From NCBI GenBank assembly GCA_003290165.1, contig QNQO01010750.1, forward strand, positions 62,001-126,000: DNA of 64,000 nt. The letters run 5' to 3'. Origin of the DNA: Berberis thunbergii. Taxonomy: Eukaryota > Streptophyta > Magnoliopsida > Ranunculales > Berberidaceae. The notes beneath the pieces are model-generated. The model was not told the origin of the DNA, did no database searches, and worked only from the letters and a program-made list of their open reading frames with translations. The position numbers and the translations under genes are program-made. Numbering within the stretch: the first letter of the stretch is position 1; every line of letters begins with the position of its first letter. Shown here in pieces: positions 10,639 to 22,073 of the stretch.

Positions 10639-10765
10639 ACAAACCTGCTAGCTCTATGCATTCATGCGCATATCACCTGCTTTCAGTTATCAACTCACTC
10701 CTCTGTGATATGAAATGAGCCAATGCTATGAAACCACTTAGGAGTTGGTCCTGCTCAACACTCAA
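10639..10765. repeat. 127-bp direct repeat, copy 1
   Basis: Nearly identical to 13095-13221: two single-base indels are the only differences seen. It begins ACAAACCTGCTAGCTCTATG and ends CTGCTCAACACTCAA. The copies are 2.46 kb apart within the CACTA interior. Confidence 0.9.
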
Positions 10766-11039
10766 GATATACACGAATTACACGTGTTTATCTTTCCTAC
10801 CAACACACTATAATCTAAATATAGACTCACTTTAATTCCTAACTAGATTTTTCAAGATTTACTACTTGTTAGAATTTTTTTTTTTAAGGTTTTACTTTTA
10901 TGACAAGAGATTATGAAAGATTTGGATTAAAAAAAAAAACTTTTATAGATTTCTACGGATTTTTGGATAACTTATATTTTATGACAAATGGCAGACCTTA
11001 CAAAAAAGACCTTTTGAACAGGTGACAGGTGAAAAAGGA

Positions 11040-11350
11040 GGGATGTCTGGCCTATTTAAACCCCCTCACCACCCCACTCATTCTTCCCCCTCTCCCTTGC
11101 ATTTCTTCTCTTCCTCTATAGTGAAGAGATTCTCCATCTCAATCTCTCCATTTCTTTGCCATTTCTCTATTTTCCATTTGGTAGGCTCTCTTTTCCTCCA
11201 ATATACTTCTGCATTTGCTCTTCTTCTTTTATCTTCCTTTCTTGTGGTATTGCATGCAAATGCAAGTAGTGATCTATTGTTATGGTTTTGGTGGCCTTTT
11301 TCAGTCTATGGGTTGATTGAAAGGCTGCTTGAAATGATATAATTGTTGTC
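11040..11350 (+). promoter_or_regulatory. Possible captured promoter and 5' UTR
   Basis: A CTATTTAAACCCC box at about 11052 is followed by a C/T-rich leader (CTCATTCTTCCCCCTCTCCC), the usual look of a plant core promoter and 5' UTR. No coding exon can be tied to it. This is an inference from composition only. Confidence 0.25.
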
Positions 11351-11534
11351 TAAATTATTTCAAATAAATACTATGGACACTAACCTTCACATATGGAATG
11401 ACTTGGAGAACAGCAGACGCGTGTAGAACACGCAGCAATCTCTCAACCGTAGAACACGCGCGTTTCTGCCTGAAATCAATTCTCACTCGATCAAGTAATC
11501 TCTATATACTTGCATGTGATATCGCGACATCTCA

Positions 11535-11670
11535 GCAGGTCAACGCTGCGACACAGCAGCAGCAAACCAAGCAGCAACAGCAACAGCAAAGCAGGGCAGC
11601 AGCAACAGCAAAGCAAGGCAGCAGCAGCAGTAACGCGCAAAAGCGTAGCAGCAGCAGCAGCAACATCAAC
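11535..11670. repeat. CAG/CAA-rich low-complexity stretch
   Basis: Imperfect (CAGCAA)n/(CAG)n run inside the CACTA element. It opens short Gln- or Ser/Ala-rich frames that have no other sign of being genes. Confidence 0.7.
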
Positions 11671-14120
11671 GCCGGAAATAGAAAACGCCTAAACATAATT
11701 TCAATAAGCTGAAAAACCTGCACTAAACATAATTTGACACATTTTCAATATAATAATATTTAACAAATATATACAAAATGATTAAATAGACATAACAAGA
11801 TATTCACAAACACATTTATTAATCATACACTAGCATAAAAAAGACAAGCATCCGACTCCAAAAAAAAAGATCTAACTGCATAAAACTGATAAATTGACTA
11901 CAGATTCTTCAAAAACAAAACAAAACTAACTCTAGTCTAAGTTGCATAAACCATTCCATATACCTTTTTTGTTCAGAGGCATACAGGATAATAGGTCAAT
12001 GTAAAGAAGCAAAATAAAACAATCTCAGTACCAAAATTTACATTAAACATTCAAATTAATAAGTTCAAAAGATCTTTGATACAGGAAAAATAGCATTATT
12101 CCTGCAGCTGGTAACCTACCGCTCACCAAACCCAAGACCAAATTTGACCAACCCAAAATATGGTTCTGTTTGTGCTTGGACGTGACTCTTGAAAGCAAAG
12201 CATTAAATAAGAATAATGACAAAACAATAAAAACTGTAGCTATCTGATGATGTTAATTAGTAAGAATCTGTCGCTTTTTCTAACTAAAACTATTGAAAGC
12301 AAAGCATTCTTACTAAAGGCAATCTAAGGTGGGATTCATATATTAAACTATTCACGTAAAAAACAAATTAAAATAAGCATGAAAATCGAGTCATGTAATT
12401 AGACAGGCCACATATTTTCATTTTAATTTCCACTCATTTTATTATGAATATGATTCTTGCAGAAACCATACCTTATTAATCCGGACAATATGCGAACTGT
12501 GGCCTGAGACAGAAGTTGAAGACTCTCTAGTAGCAAAACTCAGATTCTGATCCAACATATACCCCTGAGCCTGAGACCTGCAAAGTCATATTTCAAATGT
12601 TGCAGTCCCCATTGTTGCAGCAATTATTGAAGAAGAGAAGTTCACAAGTACTAAACCTATGAGGATGATCAGGTGACAGAAAGTTGAGCTTGTCTTACTT
12701 AGCTTGTATTGCAATTAGTATACAGAGAATGAAGTGGTGGGTGTTGGTGTTCAAATTTTAAGAGAAAATTGAATGAAACCAAGATCAACCTTGGCATGTC
12801 ATGTATGAATTCTCTGGTGGTAGAAAAATTAATCTATGCCATATGGCAGAAAACAACATATATTTGGTAGACCATCGACTACACTAAACATATTGACTGT
12901 ACTCTATATCAGTGGATCATTCATTACCCATTAGTCAAGTTTCATACAGTGAACATTCAATCAATGGTACGAGATGAACACTCACAGCCCACACATCCGT
13001 GCAGGATTGTTACTAAAAACCAATCCACAACAACCCAGACAAACAAGTGCAAATGAAACAAGTCTCTTTAGTCATATGGCCTCCTTTACGGCTACAAACC
13101 TGCTAGCTCTATGCATTCATGCGCATATCACCTGCTTCAGTTATCAACTCACTCCTCTGTGATATGAAATGAGCCAATGCTATGAAAACCACTTAGGAGT
13201 TGGTCCTGCTCAACACTCAAACTTCACCTTTTCCCCATTCCAAATAGAGCATAAGGATCAATTGAAACATTGTACAGTGGCAACTCTAGGGAAATAAAAA
13301 TTTAAAATAAAAAATAAATAAATAAAAAACTCTTTTTTCCCCGACCTACAGCATAGTGGTTTCCCTCATGAAAAACTATCAATTTTCACTATATAGTCGA
13401 ACCAAAATGCCTACCAAATACTAAACTTCATCAAGGCTATACTTCTACCATTCTTGCTTTAGACATACATTCCCACACAGAAGACCCTATGTTAAGTGAT
13501 ATTCGTGAATTGGCACAATAATACAAAGTAATAAAAAAAAAGGAAATAAATATAATAAAGAGCATGTACCTGACGAATTTCAATGCTTCTACTAGAATCA
13601 TGAACCTGTCAAGTTGAATATTGACATGAAGAATTATTTTCCCATTATAGAAAGGCTGTTCCAAAATACATTTTAACTTGGAAATTATTTGTCTCAGTTA
13701 TGCTAATACATTCGGAGTAAAAAAAATCGAATAGGAAATCCAAAAAAAATTGCATCTGACTCAGTTATGCTAATACATCTTGACTTTTTTGAAATTATCA
13801 AGAAGTTTTTGAAATTGCATCTGACAGTTGAATCCAAAAAAAAATCGACATCTTGACTTTTTTTCCTTGCACATAATTCCAACCAGATTTTGTACAAAAA
13901 TCCAGACAATAAAGGGAATAGGAAATTCTGGAAGAATACAGACTGAACATGTACTAACATTATATTCGACTAACAAAATTTTCTTCATATCATCTTCCAT
14001 CATCAATTGAGATTGGGTGCAAAATGTTAGTTTAGAGCTGTTCAATTAAATACAGTGACAGAAATGCAGTTCACTGATATATTGTTAGTTCAAAGCTATA
14101 AAAAGAATAAGCAGTCAAAC
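11671..14120. other. CACTA interior, with one good exon-like piece at 12472-12577
   Basis: Mostly non-coding AT-rich sequence. On the minus strand 12577-12472 is bounded by TTTGCAG and AAG|GTATGG and stays open for 35 codons (SQAQGYMLDQNLSFATRESS, then SGHSSHIVRINK). It has the look of a captured host exon of unknown family. A 36-bp stretch at about 13568-13603 with GT/AG ends could join it in phase. The second copy of the 127-bp repeat is at 13095-13221. Confidence 0.35.
13095..13221. repeat. 127-bp direct repeat, copy 2
   Basis: Second copy of the repeat at 10639-10765, same orientation, differing by one deleted T and one added A. Confidence 0.9.
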
Positions 14121-14237
14121 CTGTCGCCTTTCAGCAGAAGATGATGCAAGAGAAGTGATCAGTGTACTCATCAAGACCGGCATGATTTCCTTGAGAGTCT
14201 TTGGAGTATTTGCAACAATAGTTTTCCACAAAATACT
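14121..14237 (-). pseudogene. Exon fragment of GCN1/ILITYHIA (HEAT-repeat translational regulator)
   Basis: The minus strand reads WKTIVANTPKTLKEIMPVLM, then STLITSLASSSAERRQ, and meets a splice donor (CAG|GTTTGA) at 14120. I recognise this as a HEAT-repeat segment of plant GCN1 (ILITYHIA in Arabidopsis), the large ribosome-associated partner of the eIF2-alpha kinase GCN2; the next family exon would begin VAGRALGELV. No neighbouring GCN1 exon is seen. The family protein exceeds 2,500 residues and only about 40 are present, without stops. The upstream boundary is uncertain because no clean acceptor precedes SILWKT in phase. It is a captured fragment within the CACTA element on the same strand as the transposase. 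Confidence 0.75.
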
Positions 14238-15035
14238 CCTTACCAAGGGCAACTAAAACCTGGACAGTTTTGGAAACAATCTCAGCAGTAATAGTAAATT
14301 CCTTATACATGAAAAAGATAGATGCCTTTTTAAAGTAGATTTTTATATTTTAAACGAAACTAAGTAAGAAACAAAAATCACAAAAATATAAAACGAACAT
14401 AAACCCATTACTAACAATTGTAACAGGGAGAAAAAAGAAATTGATGCTCCTCACAACTTACACTCCATACAGAATGGTAAAAAAAAAAGAAAAAATTCCC
14501 TCCCTTAAGGCATCATTGTCACTTTGAGAGCATGGGGTAGAACATTCTTTAGGGCTGAGTACACAAGTTAGCACTCTGCTCCAGTGCCTGTTTGTGCTCC
14601 GAGTTGTTATATTGTATTTCTGTTCACTGCAGGAATTATGGACTGGTGCGATGCAAGTGTTGTTCCAAGATATTTGTTGTCTTTCGGTTCAATGCAGGGA
14701 TAAAAGATATGGTTTCTGGCAGCTTGGTTCATTGCCAGGAATAATGCAAACAGGGTTGCACATTCGCACAATTTGTGGCAGTCAAGATATATGTCCGGAC
14801 TGATTCTAAGGCAGGGCTTGGGCTGCAAGTTGCGAAGTATGTTTTGATTCAGACACAACATTCTAGCAGTGCTTTGGAGTTGCAAGTTGGATGTTGTTTG
14901 CTCTGTTTTTTAAACAGAGTACAGGTTGGATGTTTGGTTACAAAGTGATTTTTATTGTTTGGCATTTTTAATACGAGTAAAGTCGTAAAGTACCCCTGTT
15001 TAGCTTGTAAATCAATTTTTGATAAGTAATAAAGG
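14238..15035. other. CACTA interior, no gene recognised
   Basis: At 14594-14803 a plus-strand frame is open but has no recognisable features. The rest is AT-rich non-coding sequence. Confidence 0.4.
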
Positions 15036-15257
15036 TGAGAATTGAGAATTCTTAGTGGAGATGATTCACTCACCATGATGATCCCCTGAACTCCAAGATC
15101 CCCAAGTCCAAGAATGCAGCTTCCGTCTATCACCACTATCAATTCAACATGTAACAAACGGAAGATAAACCAAAAATGTGAAAAGCATTAAAGATGAGAA
15201 TTGAGAAATCTTAGTGGAGATGATTCACTCACCATGATGATTCTTAGTGGAGATGAT
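15036..15257. repeat. 47-bp direct repeat overlapping the NAD-malic-enzyme fragment
   Basis: TGAGAATTGAGAA followed by CTTAGTGGAGATGATTCACT and CACCATGATGAT occurs at 15036-15082 and 15195-15241, with a third partial copy (TCTTAGTGGAGATGAT) at 15242-15257. The repeat includes the splice donor and last codons of the malic-enzyme exon, so part of the captured exon edge was duplicated inside the transposon. Confidence 0.85.
15074..15157 (-). pseudogene. Exon fragment of mitochondrial NAD-malic enzyme
   Basis: The minus strand reads VELIVVIDGSCILGLGDLGV followed by QGIIM and a GTGAGT donor at 15073. This matches the malic-enzyme block VDMIVVTDGSRILGLGDLGV-QGI, and the LGDLGV-QG form (Val rather than Cys) fits NAD-ME rather than NADP-ME. 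In the enzyme this block is next to the malate-binding and NAD-binding region. The Arg of DGSR is Cys here, so the piece is not under selection for catalysis. About 26 residues of roughly 600 are present. It is a captured host fragment. Confidence 0.75.
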
Positions 15258-15928
15258 CCATTGATACCCTTGCAGAAAATTGATGAAAGTCCTCCTTTGC
15301 TTGCCATTGATCTTGCCTATAAAATATGCAGCACTATGTCCAACACATTTCAAGGTCCGAAACCAGCACACTGTCCAAGCTTGCAGCAGAGTAAACATCC
15401 AATGAAGGAAGAAAAAAAAACCCAAATTAACAATGAATTCAAACTTTGCAAACTAAACAAACAATAAACTTATTCATCAAGTCACAACCCCACATGAAAA
15501 ATTACAGGCTTGATGATCAAAAAAACATTGCTCAACAAATGCAGATTAACCCAACAAAATCAACAAACAAACTGAAACTATTCATGATTCTTTTTCAAAA
15601 AAATTCAAAACGCGATACAAGAAACACATTCATTACGTCATACTAGAAACACACTTTTCTGTTTCATCGAGTTAGGGTGACTTTTTTGGATTATTTTGTT
15701 TATTTGTACAAGAAGCTGAATCTTCGAATTAAATGCAGCTACATAAAAATCTTTTTATGATCAAAGGGACTATTTAATATGTTCAGTAACCATGACACTG
15801 AGACATGTCAGTTCAAGCTCTTGCCAGACGCTAATTGTTGGGATTCCATGAATTACGAATATGGTCATCTCCTAGGTAGATAGCAAGGTATAATATTAAT
15901 TTCATTAAAAAGGGAATAGCTTACATAC
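15258..15928. other. CACTA interior, no gene recognised
   Basis: A plus-strand frame at 15201-15467 overlaps the direct repeat and has no known domain. Nothing else is seen. Confidence 0.4.
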
Positions 15929-16131
15929 CTTATCCGCAAGGATATTTACTGTTCCATGGTTTGACGTCAAATCTGCTGATGCAACACAAGGAGGCAGCTA
16001 AAAGCTCACCACTATGTTGTCGACAGTCTTTCCAGGATCGTTTCGGATGCCAACTAAAACACTTACACCAGCAACCAAACAGCATTGCACAATCAATCCA
16101 GTATCGGTGGATGAAAAGATTGTACCAATGG
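15929..16131 (-). pseudogene. Exon-like host fragment of unknown family with one stop
   Basis: Bounded by GGTTCAG at its 5' edge and AAG|GTATGT at its 3' edge. In one frame it reads GTIFSSTDTGLIVQCCLVAG, VSVLVGIRNDPGKTVDNIVV, a stop codon, then SADLTSNHGTVNILADK. The smooth protein-like composition and proper splice ends suggest a real exon that gained a stop after capture. I could not name the family. Confidence 0.4.
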
Positions 16132-16328
16132 CTGAACCAAAAGAACATTAAGAAAAAAGAATACTTTAGCTGACAATTGAACGAAAAATATAAATTAAAA
16201 ATGGTGAATGGCCATATCAGATACGAAGATCAAATAAAAAGGAATAAGAATCGAACCAAGATAGTCACGTACTCGCATACTTGTTCCCGCGATAACTCAT
16301 TCAACATGCAGATGGACCTTGAAGATCA

Positions 16329-16475
16329 ACTACATGGATTGCATTCAACAAATTTGGCATTGCCAACAAATTTCTCCAACTCTTTGACGTATATTGCATT
16401 CAAGACATGTACATCACCAAAGTGCAACTCTGGATGCTTGTAGACTAACACTTGCCCAGAAATTTGTCCATCACC
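16329..16475 (-). pseudogene. Fragment of an RDR3-type RNA-dependent RNA polymerase
   Basis: After an acceptor (AATACAG) the minus strand reads GQISGQVLVYKHPELHFGDV, then HVLNAIYVKELEKFVGNAKF. This matches the block (VLVYRNPGLHFGDIH...YVEELEDIVGNAKY) of the gamma-clade RDR3/4/5 polymerases. In the whole protein it lies a short way before the catalytic DFDGD motif, which is not present here: the frame ends at a TGA (16326-16328) after VECNPCS. Known RDRs make double-stranded RNA in small-RNA silencing, although the RDR3 clade is little characterised. The piece lies 37 bp downstream of the stop of the Transposase_24 gene on the same strand, so read-through transcripts could include it. It is one of the captured host fragments of the CACTA element. 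Confidence 0.75.
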
Positions 16476-16512
16476 ACTGTATTTCAGAAAATATAGACCT
16501 CAGATGCCCCTA

Positions 16513-18171
16513 TCAATCATCAAGTTCCGCATGAGTTCTACACCATACGAAGAAATCACCAACGTCCAAATCCCTTATCTTGTCTCCTTTTGGATCACTT
16601 TTGTAAAGTTTCACCCCAGTCTTGAATTTGAAGCACAAGGAAAGTCTGATCTCTGTTGCAGGGTTCAATGATCCATGACAAGCGCAAGAGAATTGATGGA
16701 TAGGATCTACAACCTCTAATGCTATCGCAATGACATTCCTTTCCCAATCACAAACTTTGTATCTCCTTGACACTGAAGGAACAGGATTGCTTGGAGAAGG
16801 AAACCTCGCAACACCTTGAGAAGATGATGGTAATGGAGATGGTGGTAATGAAGATGGAGGTACTGAAGATGGTGGTAACGGAGATGGAGGTAATGGATTA
16901 TCTGGTTGCCTTGTCGATTGTGCACCGGATGATGGTGTATCTTCAGTTCTTTGAACAACTCCTTGTATTCCCTCACTTGTTGATGGTCTTACATAAGTTC
17001 CACTTTCAAGTCTCTCTCGTATCCATCTAACATTTTCTTCCAATCTTTCATATTTTTCTTCCCTTTTTTTGGCTTCCAATGTTTTTTCCAATAGCAATGA
17101 ACGAGCGGGAAGTGCAGCATCATACTTCCTTTTAGAGACAGTGGTTCCAACACAACGAGTACGTCCCCTCGCTTCTTGGCCATACACTTGGCTTAGAGGA
17201 TCCTCATCAATAGTGAGGTCAATGTTACCTTGAGTCGAAGATTCTTGCAATGCAGCTTTTTTTGCTTTAACTTGTTCCTTCAAAAGAATGAAAAAATAAA
17301 ATAAATCAGGACACAAATAATATTCAAACAACTACAAAGTAAATTAAGAAGGGTATAAAAGACATCATTGGGCACATACCATATATTGTTCAGAACCACG
17401 CGTAGGTTTTCCATCCTTTCCCGTGTGACAGGCAATCCATATGTCAGTGCGTGTGACTGGTTCTCCATCAGGGTTCTTCTCAACCTATATACTTGAAAGA
17501 TTAGTCTCAGCCTATAAAGTTAAATGGTATATAATATTGTACTAGTAGCTAGAAACTCAATTACCATTTCGTACTCTACTTCTGCAGCACTCTTTTGGCC
17601 ACCCCCCATACATACTTTGAAGCCTTTTTGTTTTTTGCATTTTGGTCTCTAATTGCCTTCGCTTCAGGGGTGCTCTCATGGCGAACAAACTCCTTCCAAT
17701 CCTCCTCTCTTACACCATTTGGAACATGCTTCTCTTGTTCCTCAATGGTAGGATACTTATCCAAATAATTCTTCCTAAGATGTGCCTTGAACCTTCTATA
17801 ATATTCAGGCATTTTCAAATGCACACTCTTTTTCAGATAATTTGGAATGTCGTATTCACGCTGCAAATAAGCCATTGAGATATAAGTTGAAAATAATATA
17901 AGACATTATGAAAATCAAATATGTAAAATCTCACCTTGAGGCCATTCCACACATCCTCTTTGTAGTTGTCAGTAACATGGTGCCAACCCTTGAATTTGAT
18001 GGGCACCAGGGTTTCAACAAGCTTTCCAATGTTTTTATTGAAATTTCTAGCACCATGTCCAACTGCTAAACCGTGGACGTTGAACTGTATGGTTGCTTTA
18101 ACTTCAATGTCATCATTTGTAGATCTGGTGACATCAATGGTGGAGAGATCATTGCCGCGAGTACTATCCAT
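16513..18171 (-). CDS. Transposase_24-type (TNPA-like) protein of the CACTA element, probable frameshift
   Basis: Four exons: 17935-18171, about 17563-17860, 17380-17484 and 16513-17277, with GT-AG ends. Exon 1 holds DVWNGLK and exon 2 holds YYRRFKAHLRKNYL and VREEDWKEFVRHE, typical of the plant Ptta/En-Spm family (PF03004). Exon 3 (35 residues) has RTDIWIACHTGKDGK. Exon 4 has a charged coiled-coil-like stretch around ALPARSLLLEKTLEAKKREE and a Pro/Ser-rich linker of PPSPLPPSS units. In En/Spm the corresponding protein binds subterminal repeats and helps TNP2. Near 17595-17605 the frame of exon 2 meets a stop soon after a run of six G; the expected ending GGQKSAAEVEYEM lies in another frame with a proper donor, so one indel in the G run is likely. 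An upstream in-frame ATG at 18180 is an alternative start. Confidence 0.8.
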
Positions 18172-18455
18172 CTCTATCAATGAAGACAGTTATAGATATT
18201 AACCATTATCAAACAAAAAGATATAAGAATCAACTATATACACCACATTTATAGATAATTTCATTCCACAACATATCACCACAAATAGTTTTTTATAAAG
18301 CATTGGAAAAGCCAATCTGAATACATAGCTACAAAGCTTCCCTTTCCCAACTCAAAAGTCTAAATAAGAAAAAAAGACAAAATATTTGGTCTCAACCAAA
18401 GAGGATAACTAAAATAGCATTAGAAATGCATCAAAAAATATTGTAGCATAGTCAA

Positions 18456-21400
18456 TTAAAATTCCAGTAAGCTCTTCAGGTTGGGGTTGTCTTTCAAGAT
18501 GCTTTGATACACAGTGGGAATTTCCTTTTTATCGACATTAGTGTTCAAGCCTCTTTGAGTATGTAGAACTACATGCCACCCGTCATTTGATTGATCTTTC
18601 GAATAAAATACTCCACTTGCTTCTTGAGCTAAAATGAATGGATCCTCTTCCACCTTTCTTTGTCTTTTAGCTTCGACAAGTTTACCATCTCATGGTTCCA
18701 AATTGGGTCCACCTTATATGCATTTTTCTTATCTTCCACTTTGACCCAATCACAATAGAAGACAGTTTCTTTGAAATCAATGTAGTCTAGCACCAGTATG
18801 TCTCTAACAACTCCATACCATTTGACTAGTTGGTCCTTTGGCCTCTTATCTTTCTTACTAGCAACAAAATTAGCAATGGCATCCATGGAGACACCACTAT
18901 CTTGTGTCACCAAACATTCATCCAAAGAACTTGTCGCAAATGTGAAACCATTTACACAATATTTTGGATATCGAGTTGCCAAAAATTGTGGACCATTGGC
19001 TAACCTCCAAAGTGTGGTATTTGTTTCCCCAGCCTTCTCCAACTACATTGTAAAACAAATCATCTTAGAACTGAAATCGGAAAATAAAAATTAATTTTAT
19101 ATGTATATATATATATATATGAATAAATACACATTATAATATACCTCATCACACAACCAAGGAATAAAATCCGTAGCTTTCTCAACATTTTTCCTTGACC
19201 CTTTTTTTTTACTTTGTGTAGCCAACTCCATGCAATATTCATTGTATTTTCTGCACAAGTTACCATATTATCATAATTCTATATTTCTAGTTATAAAAAA
19301 GACTAAAATATTATATATCTTACTCTTCCCAATCACTCGAATCAGCAAGTGCATTGAAAACCCATCTTCGAGCTTGTTTAAATTGTACATTATTTAGCAT
19401 ATAGTTTCTTCCTTTATCCAATGGCTTTTCATCGGCATACTCATCATCTACATCAAGCCACTCCTCTTGATTGTGTTTGTGAGTTCCGAACCGTGGCTTT
19501 CTCATATACTCCATGCAGTATGTAACAGATTCATCTACAAGGTATGATTCTGCAATTGATCCTTCCATGTATCTGAAATTTTTAGTATAGTCTTTGTATC
19601 GTTTCATTAACCTATCAATCATAAATAAAAGGATAAATTAGTCTATAATATAATAAGATAACGTGATGACGTGCACTAAAATTAGAAAATTTATTTACCG
19701 CTCAAAGGGATACATCCATCGATATCGAACTGGACCACCAAGCATCGCTTCCTCGGTTAGATGAGCCATGCAATGCACACTTATAACAAAGAATGAAGGC
19801 GGAAACTCCTTTTCAAGGACACACATTGCCTCAATCACACCTTTGTGTGCCAACTGAAGATCTGTTTTGTTGATCACTTTAGCACATAAGATATTAAAGA
19901 ATAAGCTAATTCTTTGAATAGCAATTCTTAAATCTTTATCCTTCTTGTCACGAAAAACATGTCTAAGCAAAACTGTAAGTAAATGTTGCATAATGACATG
20001 GTAATCATGTGACTTTAGTCCTCTTAGCTCCAGGGGATTGCCAAGAACGCAATTACTCAACTTGGATGAAAATCCACTCGGCAATTTCAACTCTTTTAGT
20101 GTATCCATAAATACTTTTTTTTCTTTCTTGGTCAAGGCAAAAAATGCTTTTGGCATTGAAGTTTTTCCCGTTTCATTGTCATGGCTCAACCAATATCTCT
20201 TATGAGTTCCCATGTCTTCCATATCTTTTCGAGCATTCTCACCATCCTTTGTTTTCTTAGAGACATTCAACAATATGTTCAGTAAGTGTTCAATGACATT
20301 CTTTTCAGTATGCATCACATCAATATTATGTCGTAGCTCAACAAACTTCCAGTACGGCAAATCAAACAAAATGGACCTTCTAGACCACGGTGGCGCAATG
20401 TTATTGGTTGGTTCATCATTGACGTTATCATTATCAATCATATTCTTGCGCTTTTGCCCACTAACCCTACCTTGTGTAGAACTACCTTCCAAAATTTCCA
20501 CTATCCTTCGTTCAACTTCTTCGCCAGATAACCGTTGTGGAGCACGACGATGCTCAACATCTTTGTTGAATCCCTTGTCATCTCTAAACTTGTGTTTTGT
20601 AGGTAAAAAACGTCGATGGCCTCTATAGCATATCTTCCGACTGTTTGAAAGACGTTCAGATTCTACATCATCAACACAAATAGGGCATGCATTATAACCA
20701 TGAACATTACAACCAGCTAGAGTCCCATAAGCAGGAAAGTCATGGATACCCCAAAACAACATTGCTTTCAACCGGAAATTGCTTTTAGTACACACATCCC
20801 AAGTTGAAACACCATCTGCCCACAATTCCTTCAACTCTTCTACTAATGGCTCCAGGTAAACATCAATATTCTTTTCGGGTGCTTTTGGCCCTGATATTAA
20901 CAAGGTTAACAAACAAAACTCCTTTTTCATGCATAAAGAAGGTGGAAGATTCAAAGGTGCTATTATTACTGGCCAACAACTATAAGCATTACTTAGATTT
21001 CCACGTGGGTTGAAACCATCAGTCGATATTGCAAGTCTCAAATTCCTACTATCAGAGGCAAACTCTGGCCATTTCATATTTGTTAAAGTCCATTGTGCTG
21101 AATCACATGGATGTCTCATCAAATTCCCATCTGAACAAGCATCCTTGTGCCAAGTCATTGCTTCACCAATCCACGGTATGCTAAAAAATCTTTTCAACCT
21201 TGGAATTAATGGAAAATACTTTACAACCTTTTTAACTTCTTTCCTGTATACCTTGCCGGAGTCGTTCTCATCGACATCAACAAAAACCTTATACCTACGC
21301 TCCCCACATTTTGGACAACCAACCAGACCCTCATATTCTTTCCAATAGAGTATGCATCCATTGGCACATGCATGTATAGTCTTACATTCCATCCCCATAT

Positions 21401-22073
21401 CTTTAATTGTGGTTTTCATGTTTGGGTAGCTATCTGGCAAATTACAATCATCCGGCAATAAGGTTTTTAGCCATTTTAACAACATCGTCACACTATTACC
21501 ACTCCAACTAAAACGAGTCTTGAAATTCTGCAATTCAATAATGGTGGACAACATGGTCTTATCCTTAGGACACCCTTTGTACAAAGGCACAGTCGCTTTT
21601 TCCTTATACTTTTGATACTTCTTGTTCATAACTGTCTCAGGTTCACGAGAAAGTTCCGGACCACCTTCTGGATTACCGCCAAAACATTCTTCATTTATCC
21701 CATCATCAGCCTCCACAGTTTGCATGTTGAGGAATACATCATCAACTAGCTCGCTCATCCTAGGATATTCACATACATCATCAAGTTCAGCCACTTCAGT
21801 CATAGGTACACCAATCACATGCTTGTTTATATTCTCTCCATGATGTATCCACATGACATAATTGGTATCAATGCCATGGCTTAACAAATGAACACCTATG
21901 TCGTCAACACTAATGTTTCCCCTCGAGTTCCTACATCGAACACATGGGCAAGGAAAAAGACTCTCTCCATTTGCATTATCCTCAACAAACTGTTGGAATT
22001 GTCTAACTCCATTTATATACATTGCACTTCCCCGTTTGTTCATCCATGACTTGTCTAAAGGAATTGTTGACAT
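18456..22073 (-). CDS. TNP2-type transposase of the CACTA element, C-terminal frameshift
   Basis: Exons 19699-22073, 19324-19611, 19145-19250 and 18629-19042 join in phase to a 1,060-residue frame. Residues 5-80 form the Transpos_assoc domain (LDKSWM, CPCVRC, YVMWIHHGE). Residues about 230-470 are the TNP2 core with CPKCGERRY, STDGFNP (Asp352) and HDFPAY (Asp445). DVMHTEKN (Asp585/Glu590) probably supplies the remaining acidic residue; this catalytic assignment is inferred. DUF4218 spans about 690 to exon 2 (HLTEEAMLGGPVRYRWMYPF, EGSIAESY). Exon 4 holds the C-terminal DUF4216-like part (YPKYCVNGFTF, FYCDWVKV). The frame stops at 18629, but the expected ending (VEEDPFILAQEASGVFY, then WHVVL) lies in another frame to 18456, so a 1-base indel near 18640-18690 is likely. 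The enzyme would cut at the CACTA termini. Confidence 0.92.

Noticed and set aside
11510..11723. Gln-rich and Leu/Cys-rich frames
   Set aside because: All derive from the CAG/CAA run; no flanking gene structure.
14594..14803. Plus-strand 69-residue frame as a gene
   Set aside because: No domain, no splice sites and no conservation that I recognise; composition is like the surrounding non-coding DNA.
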